Positions 1 to 9,055 of a stretch of 32,818 bases of DNA are shown in pieces (within the stretch, counting starts at the first letter, position 1; each line of letters begins with the position of its first letter). The translations under genes were made by a program, and so were the position numbers. Where the stretch lies: assembly GCA_905235835.1 (NCBI GenBank), contig CAJONQ010000010.1, forward strand, positions 1 through 32,818, written 5' to 3'. The stretch is from an uncultured Prevotella sp. (GTDB taxonomy: Bacteria > Bacteroidota > Bacteroidia > Bacteroidales > Bacteroidaceae). The notes below the pieces were generated by a model. The model saw only the letters and a program-made list of their open reading frames with translations, was not told the origin of the DNA and made no database searches.

Positions 1-1
1 G

Positions 2-94
2 GGAGAGCTCGCAGAGCCGGATATCGAAATCCCATTAGACGACTACCGTTCCTATCGGCGTGACAAGCGCAGCTCGTTAGAGACAAGCAAATAA
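2..94 (+). CDS. C-terminal end of an unidentified protein (partial)
   Basis: One plus-strand frame is open from base 2 to a TAA at 92-94 and gives the last 30 residues of a protein. The other two plus frames hit stops earlier, at 61-63 and within the first 40 bases. The tail is hydrophilic and charged (it contains [12 protein letters not shown]), with no membrane segment or recognisable motif, so I cannot name it. A good intrinsic terminator follows 13 bases after the stop, which supports a real gene end. The gene converges on pbp1A. Confidence 0.45.
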   Translation, partial: GELAEPDIEIPLDDYRSYRRDKRSSLETSK

Positions 95-107
95 GAGATG
101 CCTCAGA

Positions 108-139
108 GTGGGTGTGTCAAAATAGGCACATCCACTTTT
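108..139 (+). terminator. Intrinsic terminator between convergent genes
   Basis: The arm GTGGGTGTG at 108-116 pairs with the arm at 126-135 (GCACATCCAC), giving a stem of about nine pairs with one G-T wobble. TTTT follows at 136-139. The orientation fits termination of the plus-strand gene ending at 94. It lies in the gap between that gene and the end of pbp1A, so it may also block transcription from the right. Confidence 0.65.
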
Positions 140-159
140 CATATTCTTTCCAAAAAGAA

Positions 160-2481
160 CTATTCAAATATCTGTTCGGTTTCCTCCTCAGAGATACCCT
201 CTAAGCCAGAATCGTCATACTGACAGGGGTTATAATCTGCAGGCAGATCGAAGACCGCCTCACCATTATACCCCAGACGCTTGTCAGCATACACTTTCTT
301 CATGTAATATGCCCATACCGGGAGGGCGCCAGCGGCACCTTGTCCCATACTCGTCATGGTGAAGTGAATGTCTCGATCCTCACCGCCTACCCAGCAACCG
401 CTGACCAGCGTAGGGGTGATACCCATAAACCAAGCGTCACTGTTATTGTTAGTTGTACCCGTCTTACCGGCAATAGCACCAGGGATATTATATTTATAGC
501 GTAAACGTCCTGCCGTACCGCCATCCACGACAGCCTGCAACATGTAGAGCATCTTATGAGCACTCTCCTCACTGATCACCTCATTCATGCGAGGCTGGAA
601 CTCAGCAATGGTATTTCCCTCATTATCAGCAATCCTCGTCACGAACAGCGGAGCCGTACGGATACCATGATTGGCAAATGCCGTATAGGCGCTGACCATC
701 TCTCCCACAGTGATGTCACACGGTCCGAGACAGAGAGCCATAGAGGGGTGTATCTCCGGATTGTTGATGCCATACTCATGTAACAAGGTTACGAAAGCCG
801 ACGGATTGAGTTTGCTCATCAAGTATGCCGATATCCAGTTGTTCGACTGTTGAAGTCCCCATTTCAGGGTCACCATCTCACCATAATGAGCACGGCTGCC
901 ATTTCGAGGCGTCCATGCTCTACCACCAACGATATAGGTCTCTTGCACATTAGGAGCGACATCACATGGTGAGAAGCCATTCTCCATCGCCAGTGAATAG
1001 AGGAATGGTTTGATGGTAGAACCCACCTGACGACGACCCTCCATACACATATCATAGGCGAAATGCATGAAATCAAGTCCTCCCACATATGCTTTCACAT
1101 GACCGTTCTGCGGACACATACTCATAAAACCGCAACGCAGGAACGACTTATAATAACGGATAGAGTCGAGCGGAGTCATAATGGTATCCTTCTCACCACG
1201 ATAGGTGAATACCGACATCTCCGTCTTGGTATTAAACGACCGTTTGATCTCCTCCTCAGAAGCACCCGACTCTTTCAGTACCCTGTAACGCTCACACTGA
1301 CGGACAGAGCGCATCAGAATCTTATTGATCTGTTCGGCAGACAAATTACCAGAATAGGGAGCACTCTTACGACCACGGTTCTCCTTGTCAAAGGCTGGCT
1401 GCAGGTATTTCACGATATGCTCACGAGCTGCCTGCTCAGCATACTCCTGCATACGGGAGTCAACAGTGGTATAAACCTTCAGACCATCGGTATAGACATT
1501 ATAATTATCGCCATTACGCTTACGGTTCTTGTTACACCAACCATAGAGCGGGTCTGTCTCCCAATTGATGGAGTCCTGATGGTATTTCACCATATTCCAT
1601 GAGGGATAGTCGTCACGCTCCGGTTTCTTCGCCATCATATATCGACGCAGGAAGTCACGGAAATAGACAGCAACACCATCCTTATGGTCAGAGACATGGA
1701 AATTCAGTTTCAGAGGCTCAGCGGAATACCTCTGATAGTCGGCTTCAGAGAGATAGCCAGCTTTTACCATTTGTCCTAATACAACATTACGACGCTCCTG
1801 ACTTCTCTCACGATAACGAACGGGATTGAAGTACGACGGGTTCTTACATAAACCGATGAGTGTTGCCGCCTCATTGACGGTCAAGTCTCTCGGTTCTTTG
1901 CCGAAATACGTATTAGAGGCGGTCTTGATACCTACCGCATTATGAAGGAAGTCAAAGTAGTTGAGATACATCGCGATAATCTCGTCCTTCGTATAATTCT
2001 TCTCCAACTGCACGGCAATCACCCACTCGATGGGTTTCTGGAGTAGTCGCTCCATCACGCTATGTGCCGTACCAGAGTAAAGTTGTTTGGCAAGCTGCTG
2101 GGTAATGGTAGAGCCTCCACCAGCACTTTTCTGTCGAAGAATACCGCGCTTGACGATAGCACGTCCTATGGCGATGAAGTCAATACCTGAATGATCATAG
2201 AAACGAACATCCTCCGTTGCCACCAAAGCCTGTACTAATGCCGGAGATAATTGTGAGTAGTCTACCAATACACGATTCTCACGATTATAGTTCCACGTAC
2301 CCATGATCTTACCATCAGAACTATAAACCTGTGTCGCATATCTGTTGATGGGGTTCTGCAACTCCTCGATGGGAGGCATATACCCTATCCAACCATTATT
2401 AATAGCCCAAAAGGAGAAAGCCGCAGTCAACACCGTAGCCCCCAGAAGAGCCCACAAAACATATACTATTCCTTTCTTCAT
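160..2481 (-). CDS. pbp1A: Penicillin-binding protein 1A, bifunctional peptidoglycan glycosyltransferase/transpeptidase
   Basis: Class A penicillin-binding protein of 773 residues from the chosen start. It polymerises lipid II and crosslinks stem peptides on the periplasmic face of the inner membrane. A single N-terminal membrane anchor covers about residues 4-26. The GT51 domain follows, with the catalytic-glutamate motif EDVRFYDHSGID (Glu at about 90) and GGGSTITQQLAKQL at about 121-134. The transpeptidase domain has all three motifs: STIK with Ser at about 488, SNN at about 546 and KTGT at about 673. The frame is open upstream to 2559, but the -7 promoter element at 2509-2517 lies inside that extension. 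The start is therefore ATG at 2481 (MKKGIVYVLW), or ATG at 2493 (MAHAMKKG). The gene is monocistronic here and diverges from the efflux operon. The family is certain; the exact start is less so. Confidence 0.95.
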   Translation of the reverse strand: MKKGIVYVLWALLGATVLTAAFSFWAINNGWIGYMPPIEELQNPINRYATQVYSSDGKIMGTWNYNRENRVLVDYSQLSPALVQALVATEDVRFYDHSGIDFIAIGRAIVKRGILRQKSAGGGSTITQQLAKQLYSGTAHSVMERLLQKPIEWVIAVQLEKNYTKDEIIAMYLNYFDFLHNAVGIKTASNTYFGKEPRDLTVNEAATLIGLCKNPSYFNPVRYRERSQERRNVVLGQMVKAGYLSEADYQRYSAEPLKLNFHVSDHKDGVAVYFRDFLRRYMMAKKPERDDYPSWNMVKYHQDSINWETDPLYGWCNKNRKRNGDNYNVYTDGLKVYTTVDSRMQEYAEQAAREHIVKYLQPAFDKENRGRKSAPYSGNLSAEQINKILMRSVRQCERYRVLKESGASEEEIKRSFNTKTEMSVFTYRGEKDTIMTPLDSIRYYKSFLRCGFMSMCPQNGHVKAYVGGLDFMHFAYDMCMEGRRQVGSTIKPFLYSLAMENGFSPCDVAPNVQETYIVGGRAWTPRNGSRAHYGEMVTLKWGLQQSNNWISAYLMSKLNPSAFVTLLHEYGINNPEIHPSMALCLGPCDITVGEMVSAYTAFANHGIRTAPLFVTRIADNEGNTIAEFQPRMNEVISEESAHKMLYMLQAVVDGGTAGRLRYKYNIPGAIAGKTGTTNNNSDAWFMGITPTLVSGCWVGGEDRDIHFTMTSMGQGAAGALPVWAYYMKKVYADKRLGYNGEAVFDLPADYNPCQYDDSGLEGISEEETEQIFE

Positions 2482-2508
2482 TGCATGTGCCATGATGTAA
2501 TTGGCGAT

Positions 2509-2541
2509 GCAAATATACTGCTTTTTATTGATACAAGGAAA
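2509..2541 (-). promoter_or_regulatory. Promoter of pbp1A
   Basis: On the minus strand TATATTTGC (2517 to 2509) matches the Bacteroidota -7 consensus TAnnTTTGC. TTTC at 2541-2538 lies 20 nt upstream, one base off the -33 TTTG. It leaves a leader of roughly 10-25 nt and so decides the start of pbp1A. Confidence 0.6.
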
Positions 2542-2619
2542 TTTTTGTCGTATTTTCAACCAAAAAGCCTAAAAGTATAAAAACTGTTAACAACCCTCGT
2601 CTTTATCGAAGTTTTAAAG

Positions 2620-2646
2620 AATTATTTCTACTAACTCGAAATAATT
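2620..2646. promoter_or_regulatory. Perfect inverted repeat upstream of the efflux operon (candidate operator)
   Basis: AATTATTTC (2620-2628) and its exact reverse complement GAAATAATT (2638-2646) are separated by 9 nt. It lies just upstream of the operon promoter, 11 nt before the TTTC element. No T-run follows and no gene ends here, so an operator fits better than a terminator. A LytTR protein encoded at the end of the operon is one candidate binder, although LytTR sites are usually direct repeats. Confidence 0.4.
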
Positions 2647-2656
2647 ATCTATTTCT

Positions 2657-2689
2657 TTTCTCCGTTTATTGGATTCTTCCTACTTTTGC
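2657..2689 (+). promoter_or_regulatory. Promoter of the efflux/two-component operon
   Basis: TACTTTTGC at 2681-2689 matches the -7 consensus TAnnTTTGC. TTTC at 2657-2660 lies 20 nt upstream at the -33 position. The first ATG of the operon is at 2735, giving a leader of about 40 nt. Confidence 0.6.
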
Positions 2690-2734
2690 ACCGTCAAAAT
2701 GAACAAGAAACAAAAAATAAAATAAGGTATTAAG

Positions 2735-4072
2735 ATGAAAAGAATCTTTCTGACAATGTCCCTTTTCCTTCTGACTATCGCACTTTTCGGACAGAGAAAA
2801 TGGACATTACAAGAATGCATCGATTATGCGATGCAGAACAACATCACCCTGCAACAGGCAAAACTGATGAAAAAGACAGCAACAGAGACGAGGAAGCAGT
2901 CACAGGCGGCATTGTTGCCTTCACTCAACGCCTCTACCAACCAGACCGTTGGTTACCGTCCATGGTTGGAGACTGGTACGACTACAGTCTCCAACGGTAC
3001 TGTTAATACTAAAGTCAACAAGACCTATTATAATGGTACGTATGGTGTCAATGCCTCTTGGACCGTATGGAACGGTAACCAGAACCGCAACCAGTTGAAA
3101 CTCAACAAGGTCGCTGAGGAGCAGGCAGACTTGGATATCGCAGAGACCGCCAACTCCATCCAAGAGCGTATCGCCCAACTCTATATCCAGATCCTCTACC
3201 TCAACGAGGCTATCCATGTCAATGCGGAGAGTCTGGAGACCAGTAAGAAGAATGAGGAACGGGGTAAGGAGATGGTGGAAGTCGGCAAGATGTCGAAGGC
3301 TGACCTTGCTCAGCTCACAGCCCAACGGGCCACTGATGAGTATAACCTCGTAGAGGCGAGGAGCAACCTCGCCGACTATAAGCTGGAACTGAAACAGCTG
3401 CTGGAGATTACTGGTGAACAGGAATTTGACATTGTGACTCTTGAAGCCTCTGACGAGCAGGCACTGGCGGAGATCCCCTCTTTAAGTGGTGTCTACGAGA
3501 AGGCATTAGCACAGCGACCTGAGATCCAGAATGCCAAACTCGATTTAAAGTCGAGTGACCTACAGATGAAGATCGCCAAGGCTGGTCACCTGCCGACCGT
3601 CAGTCTTTCCGGAGGTGTAGGGACAAGTACCGCCTCGATGAGTTCAAGTGAATGGGGTACACAGATGAAAACCAACTTCGATGCCTCCATCGGTGCCTCC
3701 CTCAGTATTCCCATCTTCGACAACCGTAAGACGAGAACGGCAATCAACAAGGCACAGATACAACGGGAGCAGGCTTTGCTGGACATCCAGAACGAGCAGA
3801 AAGCCCTCTACGCTACCGTTGAGGGCTATTGGCTGGATGCCAACACCAACCAGCAGAAGTTCAAGGCAGCCCAGAGCTCTGTCGCCAGCGAACAAGCAAG
3901 TTACGATTTATTATCGGAACAGTTCCATTTAGGATTGAAGAACATCATCGAGCTGATGACTGGTAAGGACAAACTGCTCAAAGCGCAACAGAACAGGTTA
4001 CAGAGTAAGTACTTGACCATCCTGAACCAGCAACTGCTGCATTTCTACGAAGGTGAAACATTGAAGATATAA
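2735..4072 (+). CDS. TolC-family outer-membrane efflux protein
   Basis: Outer-membrane channel of a tripartite efflux pump, 445 residues, the usual length for the family. It begins with a Sec signal peptide (MKRIFLTMSLFLLTIALFGQ). The mature protein opens with WTLQECIDYAMQNN, the typical start of an OEP domain. Two OEP repeats follow, each made of long amphipathic helices and beta strands. The first has YGVNASWTVWNGNQNRNQL and the second IGASLSIPIFDNRKTRTAI, the strand-then-helix signature of TolC proteins. It would trimerise to form the outer-membrane barrel and periplasmic tunnel. It is first in a six-gene operon, 16 nt before the adaptor gene. The substrate cannot be told from sequence. 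Confidence 0.93.
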   Translation: MKRIFLTMSLFLLTIALFGQRKWTLQECIDYAMQNNITLQQAKLMKKTATETRKQSQAALLPSLNASTNQTVGYRPWLETGTTTVSNGTVNTKVNKTYYNGTYGVNASWTVWNGNQNRNQLKLNKVAEEQADLDIAETANSIQERIAQLYIQILYLNEAIHVNAESLETSKKNEERGKEMVEVGKMSKADLAQLTAQRATDEYNLVEARSNLADYKLELKQLLEITGEQEFDIVTLEASDEQALAEIPSLSGVYEKALAQRPEIQNAKLDLKSSDLQMKIAKAGHLPTVSLSGGVGTSTASMSSSEWGTQMKTNFDASIGASLSIPIFDNRKTRTAINKAQIQREQALLDIQNEQKALYATVEGYWLDANTNQQKFKAAQSSVASEQASYDLLSEQFHLGLKNIIELMTGKDKLLKAQQNRLQSKYLTILNQQLLHFYEGETLKI

Positions 4073-4088
4073 AAAACAAAGAAGATAT

Positions 4089-5282
4089 ATGAAGAACAAG
4101 AAAGTATGGATTGGTGTGGGTGTTGTCGCCCTCCTTGTCCTCCTTTACTTCCTGTTGTCAGGAGGAAAGAAAGAAGAGAAAGTCTCGTTTGAGACAGCGA
4201 AAGTAGAGAAAAAGAATATCCACACCAGTATCACGGCGACAGGTACTATCGAGCCTGTCACCTCCGTGACGGTTGGTACGCAGGTCAGCGGTATCGTGTC
4301 GAAGCTCTATGTCGACTACAATAGCGTAGTGAAGAAAGGACAAGTCATCGCCGAACTCGACAAGACCAACCTGACCAGTGAGCTGAACACGGCAAAGGCG
4401 AACCTTGCGTCCGCACAAAGTACCCTGAACTACGAGCAGGCGAACTTCAACAGATACCAGACCCTTTATGACAAGGGACTCGTCAGTGCCAACGACTATG
4501 AGAACGCGCGTCTCTCTTATGAGAAGGCACGTCAGACGGTGAACTCCTCCCGTGAGAGTGTGCATAAGGCACAGACCAACCTCGGCTATGCCACCATCAC
4601 CTCCCCTATCGACGGTGTGGTATTGTCGAAGTCGGTAGAGGAAGGACAGACCGTTGCCGCTTCCTTCAACACCCCTGAGCTCTTCAAGATTGCCCAGGAC
4701 CTGACGGATATGCGTGTGATTGCCGATATCGACGAGGCAGACATCGGTGGGGTGAAGGAAGGACAACGTGTAACCTTCATGGTTGACGCCTTCCCAGAGG
4801 ACTCTTTCGAGGGACATGTGACACAGGTACGTCAGCAGGCTACCACTGAGAGTAACGTGGTGACTTACGAGGTAGTGATCTCCGCTCCGAATAAAGACCT
4901 GAAGCTCATGCCCGGACTGACAGCTAATGTCACCATCTACACCCTAGAGTTGAACAATGCGCTTGCCATTCCCTCCAAGGCGTTACGTTTCACTCCCAAT
5001 GAGGCTATCCTCGGAGAGGGAGAGCAGATCGCAGACTGTCAGGGTGACCATAAGGTATGGACGAAGGTAGGAAACACCTTCAAGGCTTATAAGGTGGAGA
5101 CAGGTACCAGTAATGGTATACTGACAGAGATTAAAGGTGGTATCAAGGAAGGGACGGAGGTGCTTGTTGATTTCAATATCTCCGACGGTGAAGCCCCAGG
5201 AGGAGAACAGCAGGCTACCAATCCTTTCATGCCACGTCCACGGAATAATAACAACAAGAACGGTAACAACCAAAAGAAATAG
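4089..5282 (+). CDS. MacA-like periplasmic adaptor (HlyD/membrane fusion family)
   Basis: Membrane fusion protein of 397 residues that bridges the inner-membrane ABC permease and the TolC channel. Residues 7-24 form an N-terminal membrane anchor. A split lipoyl domain follows: TVGTQVSGIVSKLYVDYNS, and later ATITSPIDGVVLSKSVEEGQ. The two halves flank an alpha-helical hairpin rich in Ala, Asn and Gln at about residues 95-160. Beta-barrel and membrane-proximal domains cover about 200-350. The C-terminal tail is low-complexity and Asn-rich (RPRNNNNKNGNNQKK). It lies 3 nt from the ATPase gene. Resemblance to MacA rests on the partner genes and domain order. Confidence 0.92.
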   Translation: MKNKKVWIGVGVVALLVLLYFLLSGGKKEEKVSFETAKVEKKNIHTSITATGTIEPVTSVTVGTQVSGIVSKLYVDYNSVVKKGQVIAELDKTNLTSELNTAKANLASAQSTLNYEQANFNRYQTLYDKGLVSANDYENARLSYEKARQTVNSSRESVHKAQTNLGYATITSPIDGVVLSKSVEEGQTVAASFNTPELFKIAQDLTDMRVIADIDEADIGGVKEGQRVTFMVDAFPEDSFEGHVTQVRQQATTESNVVTYEVVISAPNKDLKLMPGLTANVTIYTLELNNALAIPSKALRFTPNEAILGEGEQIADCQGDHKVWTKVGNTFKAYKVETGTSNGILTEIKGGIKEGTEVLVDFNISDGEAPGGEQQATNPFMPRPRNNNNKNGNNQKK

Positions 5283-5285
5283 GAT

Positions 5286-6068
5286 ATGGAGCAATCTGCT
5301 AATGGCAAACAACCAGCGGAAAACCGCAAGGTCGTCATCGAGCTGCAGGATGTGAAGCGTTACTTCCAGGTGGGCAGTGAGACGGTGAAGGCGTTACGGG
5401 GTGTCTCGTTCAAGATCTACGAGGGCGAGTTTGTCACCATCCAAGGCACCTCCGGCTCTGGTAAGTCGACGTTGCTGAACCAGCTCGGTTGTCTGGATAC
5501 CCCCACCAGTGGGGAATATTTCCTCGATGGCGTACCTGTCCGTACGATGTCGAAGACCCAGCGTGCTCATCTGCGTAATCAGAAGATAGGCTTTGTGTTC
5601 CAGAACTACAACCTGCTGGCGAAGACCACTGCCGTGGAGAACGTGGAGTTGCCGTTGATGTATAATAATAAGTATGATGCCAAACAGCGTCGTGCCGCTG
5701 CCGTCAAGGCTTTGGAGGCGGTAGGACTGGGCGACCGTCTGGAGCATAAGTCCAACCAGATGTCGGGAGGACAGATGCAGCGTGTCGCTATTGCCCGTGC
5801 GTTGGTCAACGACCCTGCCGTGCTTCTTGCCGACGAGGCTACTGGTAACCTTGACACCCGTACCTCTTTTGAGATGCTGGTGCTCTTTCAGGAGCTCTAC
5901 CGTCAGGGACATACGATTATCTTCGTGACCCACAACCCGGAGATTGCCGAGTACAGCAGTCGTAACATCAACCTGCGTGACGGTAAGATTCGCGAGGACA
6001 CCATCAATACGAATATCAAGTCGGCAGCCGAGGCTCTTGCCGCCCTGCCCAAACCGCAAGACGATTAA
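5286..6068 (+). CDS. MacB/LolD-type ABC transporter ATP-binding protein
   Basis: Cytoplasmic ATPase of 260 residues that powers the efflux permease encoded next. Visible motifs are Walker [10 protein letters not shown] at 54-62, Q-loop Gln106 (FVFQNYNLL), signature [15 protein letters not shown] from 159, Walker [14 protein letters not shown] ending at 190, and switch histidine 216 (FVTHNPE). The [10 protein letters not shown] form is characteristic of the MacB/LolD/FtsE branch. The first 15 residues are a polar extension before the fold. In E. coli MacB the ATPase and permease are one chain; here they are separate genes 2 nt apart. Confidence 0.93.
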   Translation: MEQSANGKQPAENRKVVIELQDVKRYFQVGSETVKALRGVSFKIYEGEFVTIQGTSGSGKSTLLNQLGCLDTPTSGEYFLDGVPVRTMSKTQRAHLRNQKIGFVFQNYNLLAKTTAVENVELPLMYNNKYDAKQRRAAAVKALEAVGLGDRLEHKSNQMSGGQMQRVAIARALVNDPAVLLADEATGNLDTRTSFEMLVLFQELYRQGHTIIFVTHNPEIAEYSSRNINLRDGKIREDTINTNIKSAAEALAALPKPQDD

Positions 6069-6070
6069 CA

Positions 6071-7288
6071 ATGAATATACTAAATCTTTTCAAAGTCAGT
6101 TTCAAGGCAGTGGCAAATAATAAGATGCGCTCCTTCCTCTCCATGCTCGGTATCATCATCGGTGTGGCTGCCGTCATCATCATGATGGCGATAGGACAAG
6201 GATCGAAGGAGAACATCCGCAAGGAGCTGTCGACGATGGGCACCAACCTGCTGACCATCCATCCTGGTGCTGACATGCGTGGTGGCGTCCGTCAGGACCC
6301 GTCCAGCATGCAGACACTGAAGCAAGCGGACTACGAGCGTATTATGCGTGAGAAGAAGTTCGTCACGAAGGTATCGCCTGAGGTGACGACAAGCGGACAG
6401 GTCATCTATGGTAATAACAATACCAACACCTCGATGTATGGTGAGTCTACGGAGTATCTGGACATCAAGCAATGGGGGATCGAGGATGGTGAGTGCTTCA
6501 CTGACGAGGATGTCAAGAAAGCCGCCAAGGTGGTCGTCGTAGGTAAGACGATCGTTACGGAGTTGTTTGGTGAGAATGTCGACCCTATCGGCAAGACCAT
6601 CCGCTTCAAGTCTATCCCCATGCGTATTATCGGTGTGTTGAAGTCGAAGGGTTATAACTCGTGGGGCATGGACCAGGATAATGTGATAATAGCCCCCTAC
6701 ACCACGGTGATGAAGCGTATAGTGGCACAGACATGGTATTCGAGTATCGTCTGCTCTGCTGTCACTGAGGAGTTGTCCGATGCCGCCATCGAGGAGTTGA
6801 CCCAGATACTGCGTGACAACCATAAGATAAAGGGGGATGCTGAGGATGACTTCACCATCCGCTCACAGGCGGAGATAATGGAGACGATGTCGTCGACGAT
6901 GGACACGGTGACACTCATTCTGGTAGTCGCCGCCGCCTTCTCACTACTCGTTGCCGGTATCGGTATCATGAATATCATGCTGGTGTCTGTGACAGAGCGC
7001 ACCAAAGAGATTGGACTGCGCATGGCGGTAGGTGCCACAGGACCTGTCATCTCCCTGCAGTTCCTGATAGAGTCCGTGCTTATCAGTGTCACTGGTGGAC
7101 TATTAGGTATCTTGGTAGGCTGCTCGGCAAGTGCAGGTCTGAGCACCTTCGGTATGCCCAGCAGTGTACCGGCATGGTCTATCTATGTGTCTTTCCTTGT
7201 CTGTGTCTTTATTGGTGTGTTGTTTGGATATATCCCAGCCCAGAAGGCTGCCAATATGGATCCTATAGAAGCTATCCGACATGAATAA
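6071..7288 (+). CDS. MacB-like ABC transporter permease (FtsX family)
   Basis: Inner-membrane permease of 405 residues with the MacB layout. The first transmembrane helix covers about 20-42 (SFLSMLGIIIGVAAVIIMMA). A periplasmic MacB_PCD domain of about 230 residues follows, then three C-terminal helices at about 277-305, 332-358 and 367-392 (FtsX domain). Between them lies ERTKEIGLRMAVGATG, the conserved coupling segment of FtsX-type permeases. This type works by mechanotransmission, driving substrate from the periplasm through TolC. Its 3' end overlaps the kinase gene by 8 nt, which suggests translational coupling. Confidence 0.92.
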   Translation: MNILNLFKVSFKAVANNKMRSFLSMLGIIIGVAAVIIMMAIGQGSKENIRKELSTMGTNLLTIHPGADMRGGVRQDPSSMQTLKQADYERIMREKKFVTKVSPEVTTSGQVIYGNNNTNTSMYGESTEYLDIKQWGIEDGECFTDEDVKKAAKVVVVGKTIVTELFGENVDPIGKTIRFKSIPMRIIGVLKSKGYNSWGMDQDNVIIAPYTTVMKRIVAQTWYSSIVCSAVTEELSDAAIEELTQILRDNHKIKGDAEDDFTIRSQAEIMETMSSTMDTVTLILVVAAAFSLLVAGIGIMNIMLVSVTERTKEIGLRMAVGATGPVISLQFLIESVLISVTGGLLGILVGCSASAGLSTFGMPSSVPAWSIYVSFLVCVFIGVLFGYIPAQKAANMDPIEAIRHE

Positions 7289-8306
7289 GAAAGTTGAGAT
7301 CGTCTTGCATATCGCCGCATGGCTGGTGATGTTCCTGTCGCCCATGATTTTCATGAACCAGGGACATGGGGTCACCCCCGTACAGTTCCTCACCATGTGT
7401 ACGGTACCCATTGCCTTCATGCTCGTGTTCTACATGAACTACCTGTGGCTGACACCTCATTATTTCGTACCAGGTCGTCACCACTACTATTTCATCATCA
7501 ACTTCGTGGTGATTATCACGTTAGGTATCGGACTGCATTTCTGGATGGATTATTCCCGTCACCTCTTCCATCCCAATCAGCACTACACCACCTCGCTGAA
7601 CACCCTTGGCTTCATCCTGCGTGACATCTTCAACTTGATAATATCCGCCACGATAGCCACGCTCATAAAAATTTCTTTCAAATGGTATCATGCGGATCGC
7701 GTACGACGCGATGAGGAAGCAGCACGGGTGGAGGCGGAACTGAACACGCTGCGCTGGCAGATCAGTCCGCACTTCCTGCTGAACACCCTCAACAACATCT
7801 ATGCGCTCACTGCCTTCGACACGCCCAAGGCACAGGAGTCGATACAGGAGCTGTCTAAGATGCTGCGCCATATTCTCTATGACAACCAGCAGCCCACCGT
7901 TCCTGTTGCCGACGAGGTGGAGTTTATGCAGAACTATATCCAACTGATGCGCATCCGACTCCCCAAGTCGGTGGAGATCGATGCCCAGTTCGCTATCCAG
8001 AACCCTCAACAACAAGTGGCACCCATGCTTTTCATCTCGCTCGTCGAGAATGCCTTCAAACATGGGGTCAGCCCTACCCTACCCAGTTTCATCCATTTGC
8101 GGATGACTGCGGATAACGACCGGATCGTCTTCGACATCACCAACTCCAACTACCCCAAGGACCAGCAGGATCATAGCGGACATGGTGTCGGACTCTCTCA
8201 AGTTCAACGCCGCCTTGACCTCACCTACCCAGAGCAGTATGTCTGGGAGAAAGGGGTCAGCAGCGACGGCAAGACCTATCATTCCCAAATCGTGATCTCG
8301 AGATAG
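7281..8306 (+). CDS. LytS/YpdA-type sensor histidine kinase (His_kinase family)
   Basis: Membrane histidine kinase of 341 residues. The N-terminal ~135 residues hold about four transmembrane helices with only short loops and no extracytoplasmic sensor domain, so the signal is likely membrane-borne or passed by the pump. A short coiled region leads to the His box LRWQISPHFLLNTLNNIYAL with phospho-acceptor His164, the PF06580 hallmark. The ATPase part has an N-box (LVENAFKHG) and a degenerate G-box (GHGVGLSQVQRRLDL). It overlaps the permease gene and is followed 27 nt later by its LytTR partner, as usual for these pairs. Confidence 0.9.
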   Translation: MNKKVEIVLHIAAWLVMFLSPMIFMNQGHGVTPVQFLTMCTVPIAFMLVFYMNYLWLTPHYFVPGRHHYYFIINFVVIITLGIGLHFWMDYSRHLFHPNQHYTTSLNTLGFILRDIFNLIISATIATLIKISFKWYHADRVRRDEEAARVEAELNTLRWQISPHFLLNTLNNIYALTAFDTPKAQESIQELSKMLRHILYDNQQPTVPVADEVEFMQNYIQLMRIRLPKSVEIDAQFAIQNPQQQVAPMLFISLVENAFKHGVSPTLPSFIHLRMTADNDRIVFDITNSNYPKDQQDHSGHGVGLSQVQRRLDLTYPEQYVWEKGVSSDGKTYHSQIVISR

Positions 8307-8333
8307 CAATATCTCGAAAATAACAAAAAAACT

Positions 8334-9044
8334 ATGACCATCACTTGCGCAATCATCGACGACGAGCCATTAGCCGCCGGACTATTGAAAAGTTATGCGG
8401 AGAAGACTCCCTTCCTGCAGATTATCGGAACCTATGGCAGCGCCATTGAGGCTATGAAAGAACTTCGGTCCAATCCTGCCCAACTGCTCTTCCTTGACAT
8501 TCAGATGCCAGAGCTCTCTGGTATCGAGTTTGCCAAGATACTCCCTGATAGTACGAAGATTATCTTCACCACCGCCTTCCAGCAGTATGCCATTGAGGGC
8601 TATAAGGTGAATGCCCTCGACTATCTGATGAAACCTATCTCGTATGACGATTTCCTCACTGCCGCTAACAAGGCACTCGACTGGTTCACCATCGCCCAGA
8701 AGCAGGACCTCTATGCCCGTGACCGCTTTATGTTTATCAAGAGCGACTACAAACTGATCCGTGTCAGTCTGGACGACATCTTGTATATCGAGGGACTGAA
8801 AGACTATGTCCGTTTCTATCTCACTGACGGCACCCGCATCATGAGTCTCATGAACATGAAGAAGATTGAGGACTATCTACCTCGTCCAGAGTTCCTGCGC
8901 ACCCATCGCAGCTTCATCGTTCACATGCCACTCGCCCAACAGGTCGATCGCCTCCGTATCGTCTTCGGCGACCAGTTTATCCCCGTCTCCGACTCCTACA
9001 AGGAGGAGGTACAGGATTACCTCGATGCTCACACCTTAGTGTGA
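8334..9044 (+). CDS. LytTR-family response regulator (LytR/AlgR type)
   Basis: DNA-binding response regulator of 236 residues. The receiver domain (1-120) has the acidic pair Asp9-Asp10, phospho-acceptor Asp55 (LLFLDIQMPELSG), Thr79/Thr80 and Lys100 (DYLMKPI), all as expected for an active receiver. The C-terminal half is a LytTR domain starting near residue 137 (RFMFIKSDYKLIRV, then RTHRSFIVHM). It is the last gene of the efflux operon and the obvious partner of the kinase upstream. It probably controls its own operon, which is inferred from position. No terminator is obvious right after the stop; a repeat-rich region follows. Confidence 0.92.
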   Translation: MTITCAIIDDEPLAAGLLKSYAEKTPFLQIIGTYGSAIEAMKELRSNPAQLLFLDIQMPELSGIEFAKILPDSTKIIFTTAFQQYAIEGYKVNALDYLMKPISYDDFLTAANKALDWFTIAQKQDLYARDRFMFIKSDYKLIRVSLDDILYIEGLKDYVRFYLTDGTRIMSLMNMKKIEDYLPRPEFLRTHRSFIVHMPLAQQVDRLRIVFGDQFIPVSDSYKEEVQDYLDAHTLV

Positions 9045-9055
9045 CTATTTGCAAA

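Noticed and set aside
4158..4817. 219-codon open frame antisense to the adaptor gene
   Set aside because: It lies wholly inside a well-supported gene, has no domain or promoter, and its composition is that of a shadow frame.
6080..6823. 247-codon open frame antisense to the permease gene, and the similar 225-codon frame at 5394-6071
   Set aside because: Both mirror strongly supported ABC genes and have His/Arg/Leu-rich text typical of reverse-frame reading.
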